The notes beneath the pieces are model-generated. The model ran no database searches and was not told the DNA's origin. It saw only the letters and a program-made list of their open reading frames with translations. A stretch of 64,000 nucleotides of DNA from JBAXTZ01 sp041666525 (lineage in GTDB: Bacteria > Bacillota > Negativicutes > JBAXTZ01): NCBI GenBank assembly GCA_041666525.1, contig JBAYGT010000012.1, positions 8,481 through 72,480 of the forward strand, in the 5' to 3' direction. This document shows, piece after piece, positions 1-9,250 of the stretch. The translations under genes were made by a program, and so were the position numbers. How positions within the stretch are numbered: the stretch's first letter is position 1; the number at the start of each line of letters is the position of its first letter.

Positions 1-495
1 TCTTCCCGGTTGGATAACTGCGTCAACGTACCGTCTGCTGCGCAGATCGTACAAGGCGTTAAGATGGAGTTGATTAAAGCCCTTTTCACCGGGGTTCGAC
101 TGGAAATAGTTTTCGCGATCGCTTGGATTACATGCAATGTTCAAGTCCGTGCCGTCACAGGCAAGCAATCGATATCCACGGTATGTTTGATATTTATCAA
201 AAGCTTTGTTGAGCTCTTGAAAGAGAAATTCCAACGCTTTCGGCAGTATCTTTTCACGCTGCTGGTTAAAGGCCGACACCGTCGCTGTGTCAGGATTGTA
301 CCGGAAAAGTTCCAAGAGTTCTTTTTTCAGGCTACCGCTTTCCATTGCAATCAGACAATGAATGGTTGTCTCGAAGTCAAGTTTTCGTTTTCTCGTAAAA
401 TCACTCCCTGGTTTGCGCACAAACTGTTCGGTACAGGCCGACATCGCTTGAATTTTGTCCAACAATATTTGCTTCACACTTTCAGAAAACTCCAT
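1..495 (-). CDS. IS4-like transposase, N-terminal part (runs off left edge)
   Basis: An open frame reads leftward from an ATG at 495 and is still open at base 1, so only about 165 N-terminal residues are visible. The start has a GGAGG ribosome site about 11 bases upstream. The translation begins MEFSESVKQILLDKI and contains the segment LLACDGTDLNIA, which fits the first catalytic Asp (DGT) of DDE transposases of the IS4 type. The following residues (NYFQSNPGEKGFNQLHLNAL) also fit this family. It would cut and rejoin the ends of its own insertion sequence. The rest of the element, including the second Asp and the Glu, lies outside the window, so intactness cannot be judged. The subfamily call is by motif memory only. 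Confidence 0.8.
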   Translation of the reverse strand, partial: MEFSESVKQILLDKIQAMSACTEQFVRKPGSDFTRKRKLDFETTIHCLIAMESGSLKKELLELFRYNPDTATVSAFNQQREKILPKALEFLFQELNKAFDKYQTYRGYRLLACDGTDLNIACNPSDRENYFQSNPGEKGFNQLHLNALYDLRSRRYVDAVIQPGR

Positions 496-574
496 GGCAA
501 CAACCTCCAGAAAATATTCTTTCAAGAGGCTGCGCCGCATTTTTATGCCTGTTTGTCAACTTTTTTTGTATAAA

Positions 575-607
575 AAAAGAACCAAGTACTTCGTACTCAG
601 TTCTTTT
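575..607 (-). terminator. Intrinsic terminator downstream of pgm
   Basis: An 8-bp outer stem (AAAAGAAC/GTTCTTTT) and an inner GTAC/GTAC stem enclose a short loop. On the minus strand a run of T follows. It lies about 60 bases past the pgm stop and upstream of the transposase, so it probably ends pgm transcription. It could also belong to the end of the insertion sequence. Confidence 0.6.
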
Positions 608-669
608 AGTGATTCTTATATATTCCTTAACTTAATAACATTGCCTTAACGGTCGTTTTTTTGTTAATT

Positions 670-2322
670 TTATACTCCGGCTTTTGCAAAAGTGTCACTG
701 ACAATTTGCTTGGCCTCGTCTTGAATTTTTTGCAGATGATCGATGCCCTTGAAGCTCTCAGCATAAATTTTATACACATCTTCGGTACCGGATGGCCGGG
801 CAGCAAACCAACCATTTTCTGTGCAAACTTTTAGGCCACCAATATCAGCATTGTTGCTCGGTGCCTTGGTAAGTTTTGCTGTAATTGTTTCGCCGGCAAG
901 AATCGAAGCCGTAACCTGTTCCGGAGACAGCTTTGATAGTACTGCCTTTTGTTTGGAATTTGCCACCGCATCAATGCGCGCATACACCGGACTACCAAAC
1001 TTTTCTGTTAAATCACGATAATGCATGCCTGGATCGCGACCAGTTTTAGCCGTAATCTCTGCCGCCAATAAACACATGATTATTCCATCTTTATCAGTGG
1101 TCCAAACTTTACCGTTTTTACGCAAAAATGACGCTCCGGCACTTTCTTCGCCACCAAAACCAAACGAACCATCCACCAATCCGTCCACAAACCATTTAAA
1201 ACCGACCGGCACTTCTGCCAATCGACGACCAAGCGAATGCGCAACGCGATCGATCATCGAAGAACTGACCAAAGTTTTACCAATAGCAGCATCGCTTCTC
1301 CAACCGCTACGATTTTGGAATAGATAATTTATCGCTACTGACAAATAGTGATTAGGGTTCATTAACCCGACGCTTTTAGTTACAATACCGTGACGGTCAA
1401 AATCCGGATCATTACCAACGGCTAAATCATATTGATCTTTTAATTCAATTAAACTGGCCATGGCATAAGGCGAAGAACAATCCATGCGAATTTTACCGTC
1501 GGCATCGACAGTCATAAAACTAAAAGTTGGATCAGGATAACCATTGATTAAATCAATATTTAATCCATAAGCTTCAGCAATCGGTTGCCAATAACCAAGA
1601 CCGGCTCCACCAAGCGCATCGGCACCGATTTTTAAACCAGCTGCCTTAATTACATCCATATCAATAACATTTTTTAAATCATCAACATACGGTGTAATAT
1701 AATCATGCTCATGCACGTTTGGTTGTTTTAACGCCTTTTCATACACCATGCGCTTCACGCCAGTGTTTCCGGCTTTCATATACTCGTTGGCTTTGTCAGC
1801 AACCCATTTAGTAATATTAGTGTCTGCCGGTCCGCCATTGGGCGGGTTGTATTTAATTCCGCCATTATCCGGCGGATTGTGTGAAGGTGTAATAACTATA
1901 CCATCAGCCATTCCGACCGTACGATTGTTGTTATAGGCGAGAATTGCATGCGATATTCCTGGAGTCGGTGTGTAATTAAATCCTTTAGCTCGCATAGTTT
2001 CGACACCATTTGCAGCCAAAACTTCAATGGCCGAAATAAACGATGGTTCAGATAAGGCATGAGTATCAAAACCGATAAATAACGGACCATTGATTCCTTG
2101 CGCGCTTCGATAGTCGCAAATGGCTTGGGTTATCGCGTGAATATGTGCTTCATTGAATGTGCCATGAAAAGAATTACCACGATGTCCGGAAGTGCCAAAA
2201 GCAACTAACTGCGCCGGGTCATTAACGTCCGGCCGATTTGTGTAATAGGCGCTAATCAAGCGCGGCACATTGACCAAAAGTGATTTCGGTGCCTTTTTTC
2301 CTGCAAATGGACTTAGTGACAT
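670..2322 (-). CDS. pgm: Phosphoglucomutase (alpha-D-glucose phosphate-specific)
   Basis: This enzyme interconverts glucose-1-phosphate and glucose-6-phosphate, linking glycolysis with glycogen and sugar-nucleotide synthesis in the cytosol. The 550-residue product matches E. coli Pgm (about 546) along its whole length. Visible motifs in order are FGTSGHRG near residue 44, the catalytic-serine loop TPSHNPP near 146, the metal-binding DPDFDRH near 308, the sugar-binding GGEESAGASF near 395 and the phosphate-binding RPSGTED near 517. The ATG at 2322 follows a GGAGG site with good spacing. It appears to be a single-gene transcript with a hairpin terminator after it. Confidence 0.97.
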   Translation of the reverse strand: MSLSPFAGKKAPKSLLVNVPRLISAYYTNRPDVNDPAQLVAFGTSGHRGNSFHGTFNEAHIHAITQAICDYRSAQGINGPLFIGFDTHALSEPSFISAIEVLAANGVETMRAKGFNYTPTPGISHAILAYNNNRTVGMADGIVITPSHNPPDNGGIKYNPPNGGPADTNITKWVADKANEYMKAGNTGVKRMVYEKALKQPNVHEHDYITPYVDDLKNVIDMDVIKAAGLKIGADALGGAGLGYWQPIAEAYGLNIDLINGYPDPTFSFMTVDADGKIRMDCSSPYAMASLIELKDQYDLAVGNDPDFDRHGIVTKSVGLMNPNHYLSVAINYLFQNRSGWRSDAAIGKTLVSSSMIDRVAHSLGRRLAEVPVGFKWFVDGLVDGSFGFGGEESAGASFLRKNGKVWTTDKDGIIMCLLAAEITAKTGRDPGMHYRDLTEKFGSPVYARIDAVANSKQKAVLSKLSPEQVTASILAGETITAKLTKAPSNNADIGGLKVCTENGWFAARPSGTEDVYKIYAESFKGIDHLQKIQDEAKQIVSDTFAKAGV

Positions 2323-2403
2323 AATAATACCTCCGAATATTTTTACATGGATATTTTAGCATAACTAACTCTAAATATATATCGTTTGTCCGATTTATTA
2401 GCA

Positions 2404-2433
2404 AAAATACCCGTCGATCTAAAACCGACGGGT
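2404..2433 (-). terminator. Terminator of the RND pump operon
   Basis: An 8-bp perfect stem (ACCCGTCG/CGACGGGT) with a 9-base loop is followed on the minus strand by a short T-run. It begins 15 bases after the pump gene stop. Confidence 0.85.
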
Positions 2434-2447
2434 ACAGTGTATAACAT

Positions 2448-5400
2448 CTATTCTTGTTTTTGCGGCGGCTGAATACGAAACGCAAAGGCGTACAAAGCCG
2501 GCAGGAAAATCAGTGTCAGCGCTGTAGCGACAATCAAACCACCGGCGATTGCCACCGCCATTGGCCCCCAGAAAATATCCGACATCAAAGGAATAAACCC
2601 GGCAATCGCCGCTGTCGCGGTTAGCAGTATCGGCCGGAATCGCATAATTGCTGCATCTATAATCGAATCATACGGATGTGCGCCTTCAATAATTCCTTCA
2701 CCGATTTGATGGATAAGTATTACCGAATTACGGATTATCATTCCGGCAAGCGCAATAATTCCCAGATTAGCAACAAACCCCATCGGCGCCTGCAACGGCA
2801 ACATCGCCGCCACTACGCCGATAATCCCTAACGGAGCCGTCAAAATTACTAAGGCAGTTTTTCCCATATGCTGTAGCTGACACATCAACAGGAACAATAT
2901 TACCAAAATCATCATCGGATATACGGCAGTCAGAAAAGCAGCCGAACGTTGACTGTTTTCCAAGTCGCTGCCGCAGTCAATACCGTAACCTGACGGCATC
3001 GACTTAATCAGGTCCGCTGCCTGTTCGTAAATCTGCAACTCGACATCATTACCGGTGAATCCGGTGTTAACGTTAGTACTTACCGTGACAGTAGGCACAA
3101 GGTTGCGGCGGGCAATCAAGCCATATTCCGCGCCATAGCTCAGATCAGCAATCTGGCTGAGCGGAATATAAGTATTATTTGTTGTAAACACTTGGATATT
3201 CTTAATCCGATCGATATCATTAATATTCAGCTTGGCATCTTTTTGCCGAATCGTGACAATTGCATCCTGATCCTGCTTATAAAATTGGGTCGCAGGAACT
3301 CCGGATAAGCTGCTCTGCAGATTATACGACAAGTATTCAGTTGTAACTCCAAGCTGACGAGCGCGAATCTGATCAATAGTCAGGTTGAGAATTTTGCTCT
3401 TTTCGTACCAGTCATTATTTATAGAGCTCTTATCGACACCCGGATGCTTGAGCATGATCTCTTTTAACTTTAGTGAATATTCCTGCACAGTATCCGGGTC
3501 ATAACCATATACCCGAAACTGAACCGGATACTGAGACGGCGGACCATTGGAAATTACCCAGGGGTGAACTATTGCCTCTGGCATCTGCGGCGCAATCTTT
3601 TCGTTCACCATTTTCATCATTTCTTCGCGCGCCGGTTCATCGGCCATTAATAGCACCATTTCGCTGAAATTAGTATCATCGTCGGTTGTATTAAAGGTTA
3701 AAACAAACCGCGGTGCGCATTGACCGACATATACTGAATAATTGACAACTTTTTTCCCAAGCGGATTGTCGCTTTTTTTGAGATCTTCAATTATTTTCAT
3801 TAATTTCTTCGAAGCTGTTTCCGAAGCATAAATCGATGAACCAAGCGGTAATTGTACATCAATAATTACTTCACCGCGATTGGACGCCGGAAAAAATTCT
3901 TTGGGAACAAAGCGCATCGAATACGCTGCCACCGCAAACACCAGAAAAGTTACGATAATTACTTTCAAGCGATGATGCAATGCCCAAACCAACGCAGCAC
4001 GAAATTTTGTGTTGAAAGTTTTCATCATCTTTGATTCTTCTTTGGCATGGCCGACGCTTTCTTTCATGATATGATAACCAAGTGTCGGAATTATTGTAAC
4101 CGAAGAAAACCAGGATACAGTCAATGAAACTCCAACAACAACAAACATACCAAAGCAGAATTCAGAAGCCTGTCCAGCAGAAAATCCGACCGGCATAAAT
4201 CCAGCAACAGTAACCATGGTACCGGTAAACATCGAAAGTGCAGTAACTTTGAACGCTGCACTGGCAGCATCAAATTTCGTCCACCCCTCACTTAGCTTCT
4301 TCTCCATCATCTCCATCGCGATGATAGCATCGTCTACCAGTAATCCTAACGATATTATCAACGCCCCGAGAGTGATACTGTTTAGTCCTTGACCGAGTGC
4401 CTTCATGAACATGAATGTTGCAAAAAGCACCAGCGGAATACTGAGGGCTGTAACAATGCCCGCGCGACCGCCAAGGCTGATAAAACTGATTACCAAAATA
4501 ATAATTATCGCCAGTGCCAGAGTGGTAGTAAAATCACCGATGGACTCGGCGACAATTTCACCCTGGTCAGTAATCTTTTCAAGTTTGACACCACGAGGTA
4601 ATGTTTTTGAATTGATTTCTTCGCGCATTTTTGCCAAATTTGAACCAAGATTAAGAATGTTACCACCGTCAACCATTGATACCGCAATAGCAACGCAGCG
4701 ATTGCCGTTGTAATAATATTCGTTCTGCGGCGGATCATCATAACCTCCGGTAATAGTGGCTATATCGCCAAGTTTAAACGTTTTCGCGTTGACAATAATA
4801 CCGATATTCCGGATTTGATCAAGATTTTGGAAGATTCCATTGACGCGCAGAAAAATATTCTGACCGTTGGTATAATCCATACCGCCTGCCAAAACTGCAT
4901 TTTGTTGCTTTAACTGATCATAAATCGACGTTGGGTCGATACCGAGTGTTGCCAGTTTTTGGTTGTTCAAATCGACATAAATCATATTATTCGGCGCGCC
5001 GATCACTTGTACCTTGGATACATCCGGAATCTGAACCATCATTGTACGTAGGCGGTTAGAAGCGATATCGTTCAGATCAGATAGCGAATACTCACCGTTA
5101 GTAGTCAGAGCAAACATATTGCCGTAAACGTCGCCAAAATCGTCGTTAAAGTAAGGCCCCTCCACTCCCTGGGGTAATGTTTGAGCAATATCAGATACCA
5201 TATTACGGACTTTTTTCCATAAGACAGGCAAATCTTTTGACGGATAAGGATCGTTAATGTTGACATATATAACCGCTTCGCCAGCACGGGAGTTGGAATT
5301 CAAATAACGCAAACCCGGCGTCTGTTGCAGCTTGTTTTCGATTTTTTCAGTTACCTGATCAGCGACCATTTGCGCCGAAGCACCTGGCCATTTGGCGCTT

Positions 5401-5564
5401 ACCGTCATCGTTCTGATAGTGAAAGTCGGATTCTCCGCTCGACCAAGGCTAAAATACGCAAATATTCCGCCGATAGCCAGAATCAGAATAATGAAAAACA
5501 TAAACTGCTGGTTATTGAGCGCAATTTCGCTTAAATTAAAACCGCCTTTTTTGTGTTCACTCAC
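2448..5564 (-). CDS. RND-family efflux transporter permease (AcrB/HAE1-like)
   Basis: Inner-membrane proton-driven pump of the resistance-nodulation-division superfamily, expected to work with the adaptor encoded just upstream and an outer-membrane channel encoded elsewhere. The 1038 residues show the duplicated RND layout: TM1 near residues 18-38, a large periplasmic loop, TM2-6 near 340-500, a second loop, and TM8-12 near 860-1025. The proton-relay pair is visible in TM4 as LLVDDAIIAME. The usual TM10 lysine of AcrB (K940) is replaced by Arg in MIIRNSVILI. The GTG start overlaps no gene and sits 5 bases after the adaptor stop, so translation is probably coupled. Substrate cannot be read from sequence. 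Confidence 0.93.
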   Translation of the reverse strand: MSEHKKGGFNLSEIALNNQQFMFFIILILAIGGIFAYFSLGRAENPTFTIRTMTVSAKWPGASAQMVADQVTEKIENKLQQTPGLRYLNSNSRAGEAVIYVNINDPYPSKDLPVLWKKVRNMVSDIAQTLPQGVEGPYFNDDFGDVYGNMFALTTNGEYSLSDLNDIASNRLRTMMVQIPDVSKVQVIGAPNNMIYVDLNNQKLATLGIDPTSIYDQLKQQNAVLAGGMDYTNGQNIFLRVNGIFQNLDQIRNIGIIVNAKTFKLGDIATITGGYDDPPQNEYYYNGNRCVAIAVSMVDGGNILNLGSNLAKMREEINSKTLPRGVKLEKITDQGEIVAESIGDFTTTLALAIIIILVISFISLGGRAGIVTALSIPLVLFATFMFMKALGQGLNSITLGALIISLGLLVDDAIIAMEMMEKKLSEGWTKFDAASAAFKVTALSMFTGTMVTVAGFMPVGFSAGQASEFCFGMFVVVGVSLTVSWFSSVTIIPTLGYHIMKESVGHAKEESKMMKTFNTKFRAALVWALHHRLKVIIVTFLVFAVAAYSMRFVPKEFFPASNRGEVIIDVQLPLGSSIYASETASKKLMKIIEDLKKSDNPLGKKVVNYSVYVGQCAPRFVLTFNTTDDDTNFSEMVLLMADEPAREEMMKMVNEKIAPQMPEAIVHPWVISNGPPSQYPVQFRVYGYDPDTVQEYSLKLKEIMLKHPGVDKSSINNDWYEKSKILNLTIDQIRARQLGVTTEYLSYNLQSSLSGVPATQFYKQDQDAIVTIRQKDAKLNINDIDRIKNIQVFTTNNTYIPLSQIADLSYGAEYGLIARRNLVPTVTVSTNVNTGFTGNDVELQIYEQAADLIKSMPSGYGIDCGSDLENSQRSAAFLTAVYPMMILVILFLLMCQLQHMGKTALVILTAPLGIIGVVAAMLPLQAPMGFVANLGIIALAGMIIRNSVILIHQIGEGIIEGAHPYDSIIDAAIMRFRPILLTATAAIAGFIPLMSDIFWGPMAVAIAGGLIVATALTLIFLPALYAFAFRIQPPQKQE

Positions 5565-5569
5565 TTACA

Positions 5570-6691
5570 TCACCATCCTAAGCGTCGGGATTGGTCATTC
5601 CATTTGGCAACCTTCGAACCATCCAGAATCGTAATGACCCCGGAATTAATAATTGTTTCACCTGGTTTTAAGCCACTAGTAACTTCTATGTTGTTGTTGG
5701 CACCATAACGTCCAAGCGTGATTTCGCGCTTGTGAGCAATGCCGTCTTCAACAACCCACACATAAGGTTTATTGGTGTTGTCCTGCACCAAAGCCTCAAG
5801 CGGAATAAAGATAATTTTTTCATTCATAGACGATAGCAAATTAACTGTACAAGTCATACCGAGGCGCAATTTTTCAGGGCGCTGATCCAACGTTATCCGC
5901 GCTTTAAATGTGCGGGTTGTCGTATTAGCCGAACCGCTTATTTCACGAATCGTACCGGCCATTTCTGGCACACTGCTTACCCATGAATAAACTTTTACCC
6001 GCGTTCCAATATCAAACAACGCCCGCTCACGTTCACCGAGTTCAATTTGCGCATCCCATTCTTTCAAATAACCCAGCCTTACTACTCCTTGCCCGACGTT
6101 CACAACATCGCCAATATCGGCGATAATCTGCATAACTACAGCATCGCCGGGTGCGATCAAGTCGGTGTACCCGACTTGGCGTCCTATTCCATCGCGTTGG
6201 CTTGTTGCTGCGTTTAAGCTGTCACGCGCGCTTAAATATTGGGCGTATTGTGAATCATATTGGGATTGAGGAATTGCCGCGCCAGCCAATAGTTCTTTAG
6301 CGCGTTGTAAATTTATCGTCTGCAAATTCAAGTTGGCTTGCGCTGACGCAACTTGAGCGTTTGCAGTACTCAATTGAAGTGCATAATCTGCTGTTTCGAG
6401 CTGATACAATACCTGTCCGGCTTTTACAATGTCACCCATATTTACCAGTCGCTTTACGATATGTCCGCTTACTTGGAATCCCATATCAGCCTGGAACTTT
6501 GGCACGAATTCACCCGGCAAATCGTAGTTGGAGGTGTTCTCGCCTAAACCAACTTTTATCATGCCTACGAGCTTCGAATCATTAGGTTTGGCAATCGGCT
6601 TTTCTATTTTTTTAAAAATAAAATATCCGCCAATTGCTACCACAACAATAATCACCGCAATGATAATCGCAAGACGTTTCTTTTTCAACAT
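5570..6691 (-). CDS. RND efflux periplasmic adaptor (HlyD/MFP family)
   Basis: Membrane-fusion protein that would bridge the inner-membrane pump and an outer-membrane channel. The 373-residue form begins with a short basic tail and a hydrophobic segment (about 8-26) that looks like a membrane anchor; no lipobox cysteine is seen. Next come a barrel-sandwich half (GFQVSGHIVKRLVNMGDIVKAGQVL), an alpha-hairpin rich in Ala, Gln and Leu (about 105-165), the second lipoyl half and beta-barrel regions. I prefer the ATG at 6691, which has GGCGG about 5 bases upstream, over an in-frame GTG at 6697. It is the first gene of a two-gene operon with the pump. Confidence 0.92.
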   Translation of the reverse strand: MLKKKRLAIIIAVIIVVVAIGGYFIFKKIEKPIAKPNDSKLVGMIKVGLGENTSNYDLPGEFVPKFQADMGFQVSGHIVKRLVNMGDIVKAGQVLYQLETADYALQLSTANAQVASAQANLNLQTINLQRAKELLAGAAIPQSQYDSQYAQYLSARDSLNAATSQRDGIGRQVGYTDLIAPGDAVVMQIIADIGDVVNVGQGVVRLGYLKEWDAQIELGERERALFDIGTRVKVYSWVSSVPEMAGTIREISGSANTTTRTFKARITLDQRPEKLRLGMTCTVNLLSSMNEKIIFIPLEALVQDNTNKPYVWVVEDGIAHKREITLGRYGANNNIEVTSGLKPGETIINSGVITILDGSKVAKWNDQSRRLGW

Positions 6692-6734
6692 AAACACCGC
6701 CTAAAACATTGTTATTTTTTATCGTACAAAAGGT

Positions 6735-6763
6735 ATTTTAACAGACATTTCGTATTAATACAA
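6735..6763 (-). promoter_or_regulatory. Putative sigma-70 promoter of the RND operon
   Basis: On the minus strand TTGTAT, a 17-base spacer and TAAAAT lie 44 bases upstream of the adaptor start. No operator repeat is evident, and no regulator gene lies beside the operon. Confidence 0.6.
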
Positions 6764-6791
6764 CGAACTAGCTTGCTTTACAGTTTTTTTG

Positions 6792-7724
6792 CTAGACAGC
6801 TACCGCTTCAAGCAAAGACAAAGAACAACTATCGGCATCTAATCGGGCAGCAACGCCAAACGGTAAAGAAATCATTGGCATACAATGCCCCGTCTGAAAA
6901 TTATAGATTGTTGGTTTATTGAACGGTTTGATAATTTCTTCGGCGACTTGATGAATAGTCAAGGATGGTTTGTCAAACACCTCGCAGTTGTTAAAGTCGC
7001 CCAAAATAATTGCGGCAACATTATCAAATTTTCCGGCTAATTTAAGCTGCGACAACATCCGGTCAACACGATAGGGTTCTTCGCCGACATCTTCTAGTAC
7101 AAATATTTTTCCGGCGGTATCAAAATCATATTTTGTCCCAAGAGCTGCTACTAATAGCGATAGATTTCCGCCAATTAACGGTCCTTCAGCCATACCAGAA
7201 ACCAACGTCTCGACATTTTCATGCGCCGGAATCGGCAACACACCGAACGCCTCCGGTCGCATAACCAGTTTTAAAAACAAATCTAATGTAAACTCATCAA
7301 TGTCCTTAGCAAATTCAGATGTCAGCATTGGCCCTTGCACTGACACCATATTACACTCTTTCGCTATGGCCAGATGCAGCAAAGTTACGTCACTGTAGCC
7401 AATCAATAACCGCGGCCTGTTCGTCAGCAGCTGCCAGTCGATTTTATCTGCGATCCGATGCGCGCCGTAGCCACCACGCAAACACATGAACGCATCTATC
7501 GTTTCATCAGCAAACATTTTATTGACGTCATTGACCCGTTCAATATCAGTGGCAGCCAAATAACCATGCGCATATTTTTCCTGACAATGCTCAGAAAACT
7601 TAACGTTAAAGCCAAGCGAACGCAGACGGTTCACGCCAGCCTGTAATTCCCACTCTCGTGCCGAGCTCGATGACGGTAAAATTCCAATTGTGTCACCGGA
7701 TATTAAACGCTTGGGCTTGATCAT
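6792..7724 (-). CDS. ldcA: LD-carboxypeptidase (peptidase family S66)
   Basis: Serine peptidase that removes the terminal D-Ala from murein tetrapeptides during peptidoglycan recycling; the related MccF proteins cleave microcin C. The 310-residue length is typical. The nucleophile motif GYSD is seen in LIGYSDVTLL near residue 108, the catalytic Glu in LEDVGEEPYRVDRML, and the His in TGHCMPMISLPFG near the C-terminus. RGGYGAHRI, conserved in S66, is also present. The ATG at 7724 is 6 bases after the ybeY stop; an in-frame TTG at 7727 is an alternative. No signal peptide is visible, as expected for a cytosolic recycling enzyme. Confidence 0.92.
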   Translation of the reverse strand: MIKPKRLISGDTIGILPSSSSAREWELQAGVNRLRSLGFNVKFSEHCQEKYAHGYLAATDIERVNDVNKMFADETIDAFMCLRGGYGAHRIADKIDWQLLTNRPRLLIGYSDVTLLHLAIAKECNMVSVQGPMLTSEFAKDIDEFTLDLFLKLVMRPEAFGVLPIPAHENVETLVSGMAEGPLIGGNLSLLVAALGTKYDFDTAGKIFVLEDVGEEPYRVDRMLSQLKLAGKFDNVAAIILGDFNNCEVFDKPSLTIHQVAEEIIKPFNKPTIYNFQTGHCMPMISLPFGVAARLDADSCSLSLLEAVAV

Positions 7725-7730
7725 CAAAGT

Positions 7731-8210
7731 TCAGTCCACTCCTTCAACGCGGGATAAGTCTAGTTCTTTCATAATTATCTCTTCCTGGACACGCATCAAT
7801 TTCTTGTCAGCTTCTGCCAAATGATCGAAGCCCAGTAAATGCAAAAAACCATGCACCGCTAAATAACTCAGTTCGCGTGCCACCGAATGATCATACACTC
7901 TGGCTTGTTCACGAACTTTGTCAATAGAGATAATTACATCTCCCAAAACTCTTCCGGCGCAACCGCCAATAATCTTCGGTTCATCTACTTCATCGTATGC
8001 AAAGGAAAGAACATCTGTGGAAATATCTTTGCCGCGATATTCGCGGTTAAGTTCACGAATTTGTTCGTTGTCAGTAATGGTAAGGATCATTTCGCATTCA
8101 TCTTCAATTTTATGCTGTTTTGCCGCAACACGCATTGCCTGCACTAATAATTCTTGTTCTGCGATTAAAGTTGCTACTTCGTCATGCTCAAAAACAATTT
8201 CAACAATCAC
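7731..8210 (-). CDS. ybeY: Endoribonuclease YbeY (16S rRNA maturation)
   Basis: Zinc-dependent single-strand RNase needed for 16S rRNA 3'-end processing and ribosome quality control. The zinc motif H-x3-H-x5-H is visible as HGFLHLLGFDH, and LSFAYDE and GDVIISID are typical. I start it at a GTG at 8210, which follows GGAGG by 9 bases and gives 159 residues, the usual family length; the open frame extends further upstream inside phoH. The start overlaps the phoH stop by 11 bases, the usual phoH-ybeY coupling. Confidence 0.93.
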   Translation of the reverse strand: MIVEIVFEHDEVATLIAEQELLVQAMRVAAKQHKIEDECEMILTITDNEQIRELNREYRGKDISTDVLSFAYDEVDEPKIIGGCAGRVLGDVIISIDKVREQARVYDHSVARELSYLAVHGFLHLLGFDHLAEADKKLMRVQEEIIMKELDLSRVEGVD

Positions 8211-9162
8211 TGTGCTTAGCCTCCTGCCTTGCATATGCCATAATAATGCGTCCAACCACTTCATGACGCACAACATCTGTTTCGTTCAAATAAACAATAC
8301 CGATACCGTCGACTCCGTCCAAGATCTGCGCTACTTGTTCCAACCCTGATAGTTGGCGTACTGGTAAATCAACCTGTGTAACATCGCCGACCGCAATCAT
8401 TTTTGAACCAAAACCCAAACGCGTCAGGAACATTTTCATTTGCTCAGGAGTAGCATTTTGCGCTTCATCCAGAACAATATACGCATCATCCAACGTTCGG
8501 CCGCGCATATAAGCTAACGGCGCAACTTCGATTATTCCGCGAGCTGTGTATTTTTGAAACAGTTCGACACCTAATATATCATTTAGCGCATCATAAAGCG
8601 GCCGCAAATATGGATTAACTTTTTCCTGCATATCCCCAGGAAGAAAGCCGAGTTTTTCACCGGCCTCAACCGCTGGACGAGTCAATATCAATCGCTCAAC
8701 CTCACGATTTCGCAACGCCAATGCCGCCATCGCTACCGCCAAATAGGTTTTACCGGTACCGGCCGGGCCAATTCCGATAGTTATGAAGTTTTTCCTGATT
8801 GCGTCAATATATGTTTTTTGACCTATAGTTTTCGGTTTTATTTGTCGGCCGCGCGAACTCATGATGATAATGTCATCACACAATTCGGACAGTTTTCCCG
8901 ACTTATTAGCTTCAAGCATACTCAGCCGGTATTCAACATCTCGCTTTTGAATGACATTTCCACTACGATGAATATTTTGCAGCTGTGAAAATAACGCCTT
9001 GACAGCTTTCACTTCATCGTCAAGCCCGGAAATATTTATAACATCGCCACGAGTGGATATATGTGCCGAAAAAGCGCTACGGATCAGCTTGATGTGTTCA
9101 TCATTTTTTCCTAATACAGCTACGGCTTCAGCGTTATTGGAAAACATAACTCTAGTCGTCAA
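8200..9162 (-). CDS. phoH: PhoH-like ATPase
   Basis: Predicted cytosolic nucleotide-binding protein of the PhoH/PhoL family, usually encoded with ybeY and linked to RNA metabolism. The 320 residues contain an N-terminal KH-like segment (about 1-90), a Walker A motif GPAGTGKTYLAVA near 135 and a Walker B motif YIVLDEAQNAT near 230. It probably starts at TTG 9162, which has AAGGAG 5 bases upstream; the next in-frame ATG is 20 bases from that site, too far. A TTGCAT/TAAAAT promoter lies just upstream. Confidence 0.94.
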   Translation of the reverse strand: MTTRVMFSNNAEAVAVLGKNDEHIKLIRSAFSAHISTRGDVINISGLDDEVKAVKALFSQLQNIHRSGNVIQKRDVEYRLSMLEANKSGKLSELCDDIIIMSSRGRQIKPKTIGQKTYIDAIRKNFITIGIGPAGTGKTYLAVAMAALALRNREVERLILTRPAVEAGEKLGFLPGDMQEKVNPYLRPLYDALNDILGVELFQKYTARGIIEVAPLAYMRGRTLDDAYIVLDEAQNATPEQMKMFLTRLGFGSKMIAVGDVTQVDLPVRQLSGLEQVAQILDGVDGIGIVYLNETDVVRHEVVGRIIMAYARQEAKHSDC

Positions 9163-9193
9163 ATGTGCTCCTTTATGTCAAGTGCTTGCACAT

Positions 9194-9222
9194 ATTTTAA
9201 CAGGCTGAATATCGATATGCAA
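9194..9222 (-). promoter_or_regulatory. Putative promoter of phoH-ybeY
   Basis: TTGCAT, a 17-base spacer and TAAAAT on the minus strand, with a TG one base before the -10. It starts immediately after the yqeY terminator. Confidence 0.6.
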
Positions 9223-9250
9223 AAAAAATAATCCGGTTACCCGGATTATT
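9221..9250 (-). terminator. Terminator of rpsU-yqeY
   Basis: A 10-bp perfect stem (AATAATCCGG/CCGGATTATT) with a 4-base loop is followed on the minus strand by eight T. It overlaps the yqeY stop codon. Confidence 0.92.

Noticed and set aside
10..573. Rightward 187-codon open frame at the left edge
   Set aside because: It lies antisense to the IS4-like transposase frame, has no ribosome site and shows no recognisable family.
8211..8276. Longer YbeY starting at 8276
   Set aside because: The extra 22 residues lie inside phoH, lack a ribosome site and are not part of the family; GTG 8210 has GGAGG at good spacing.
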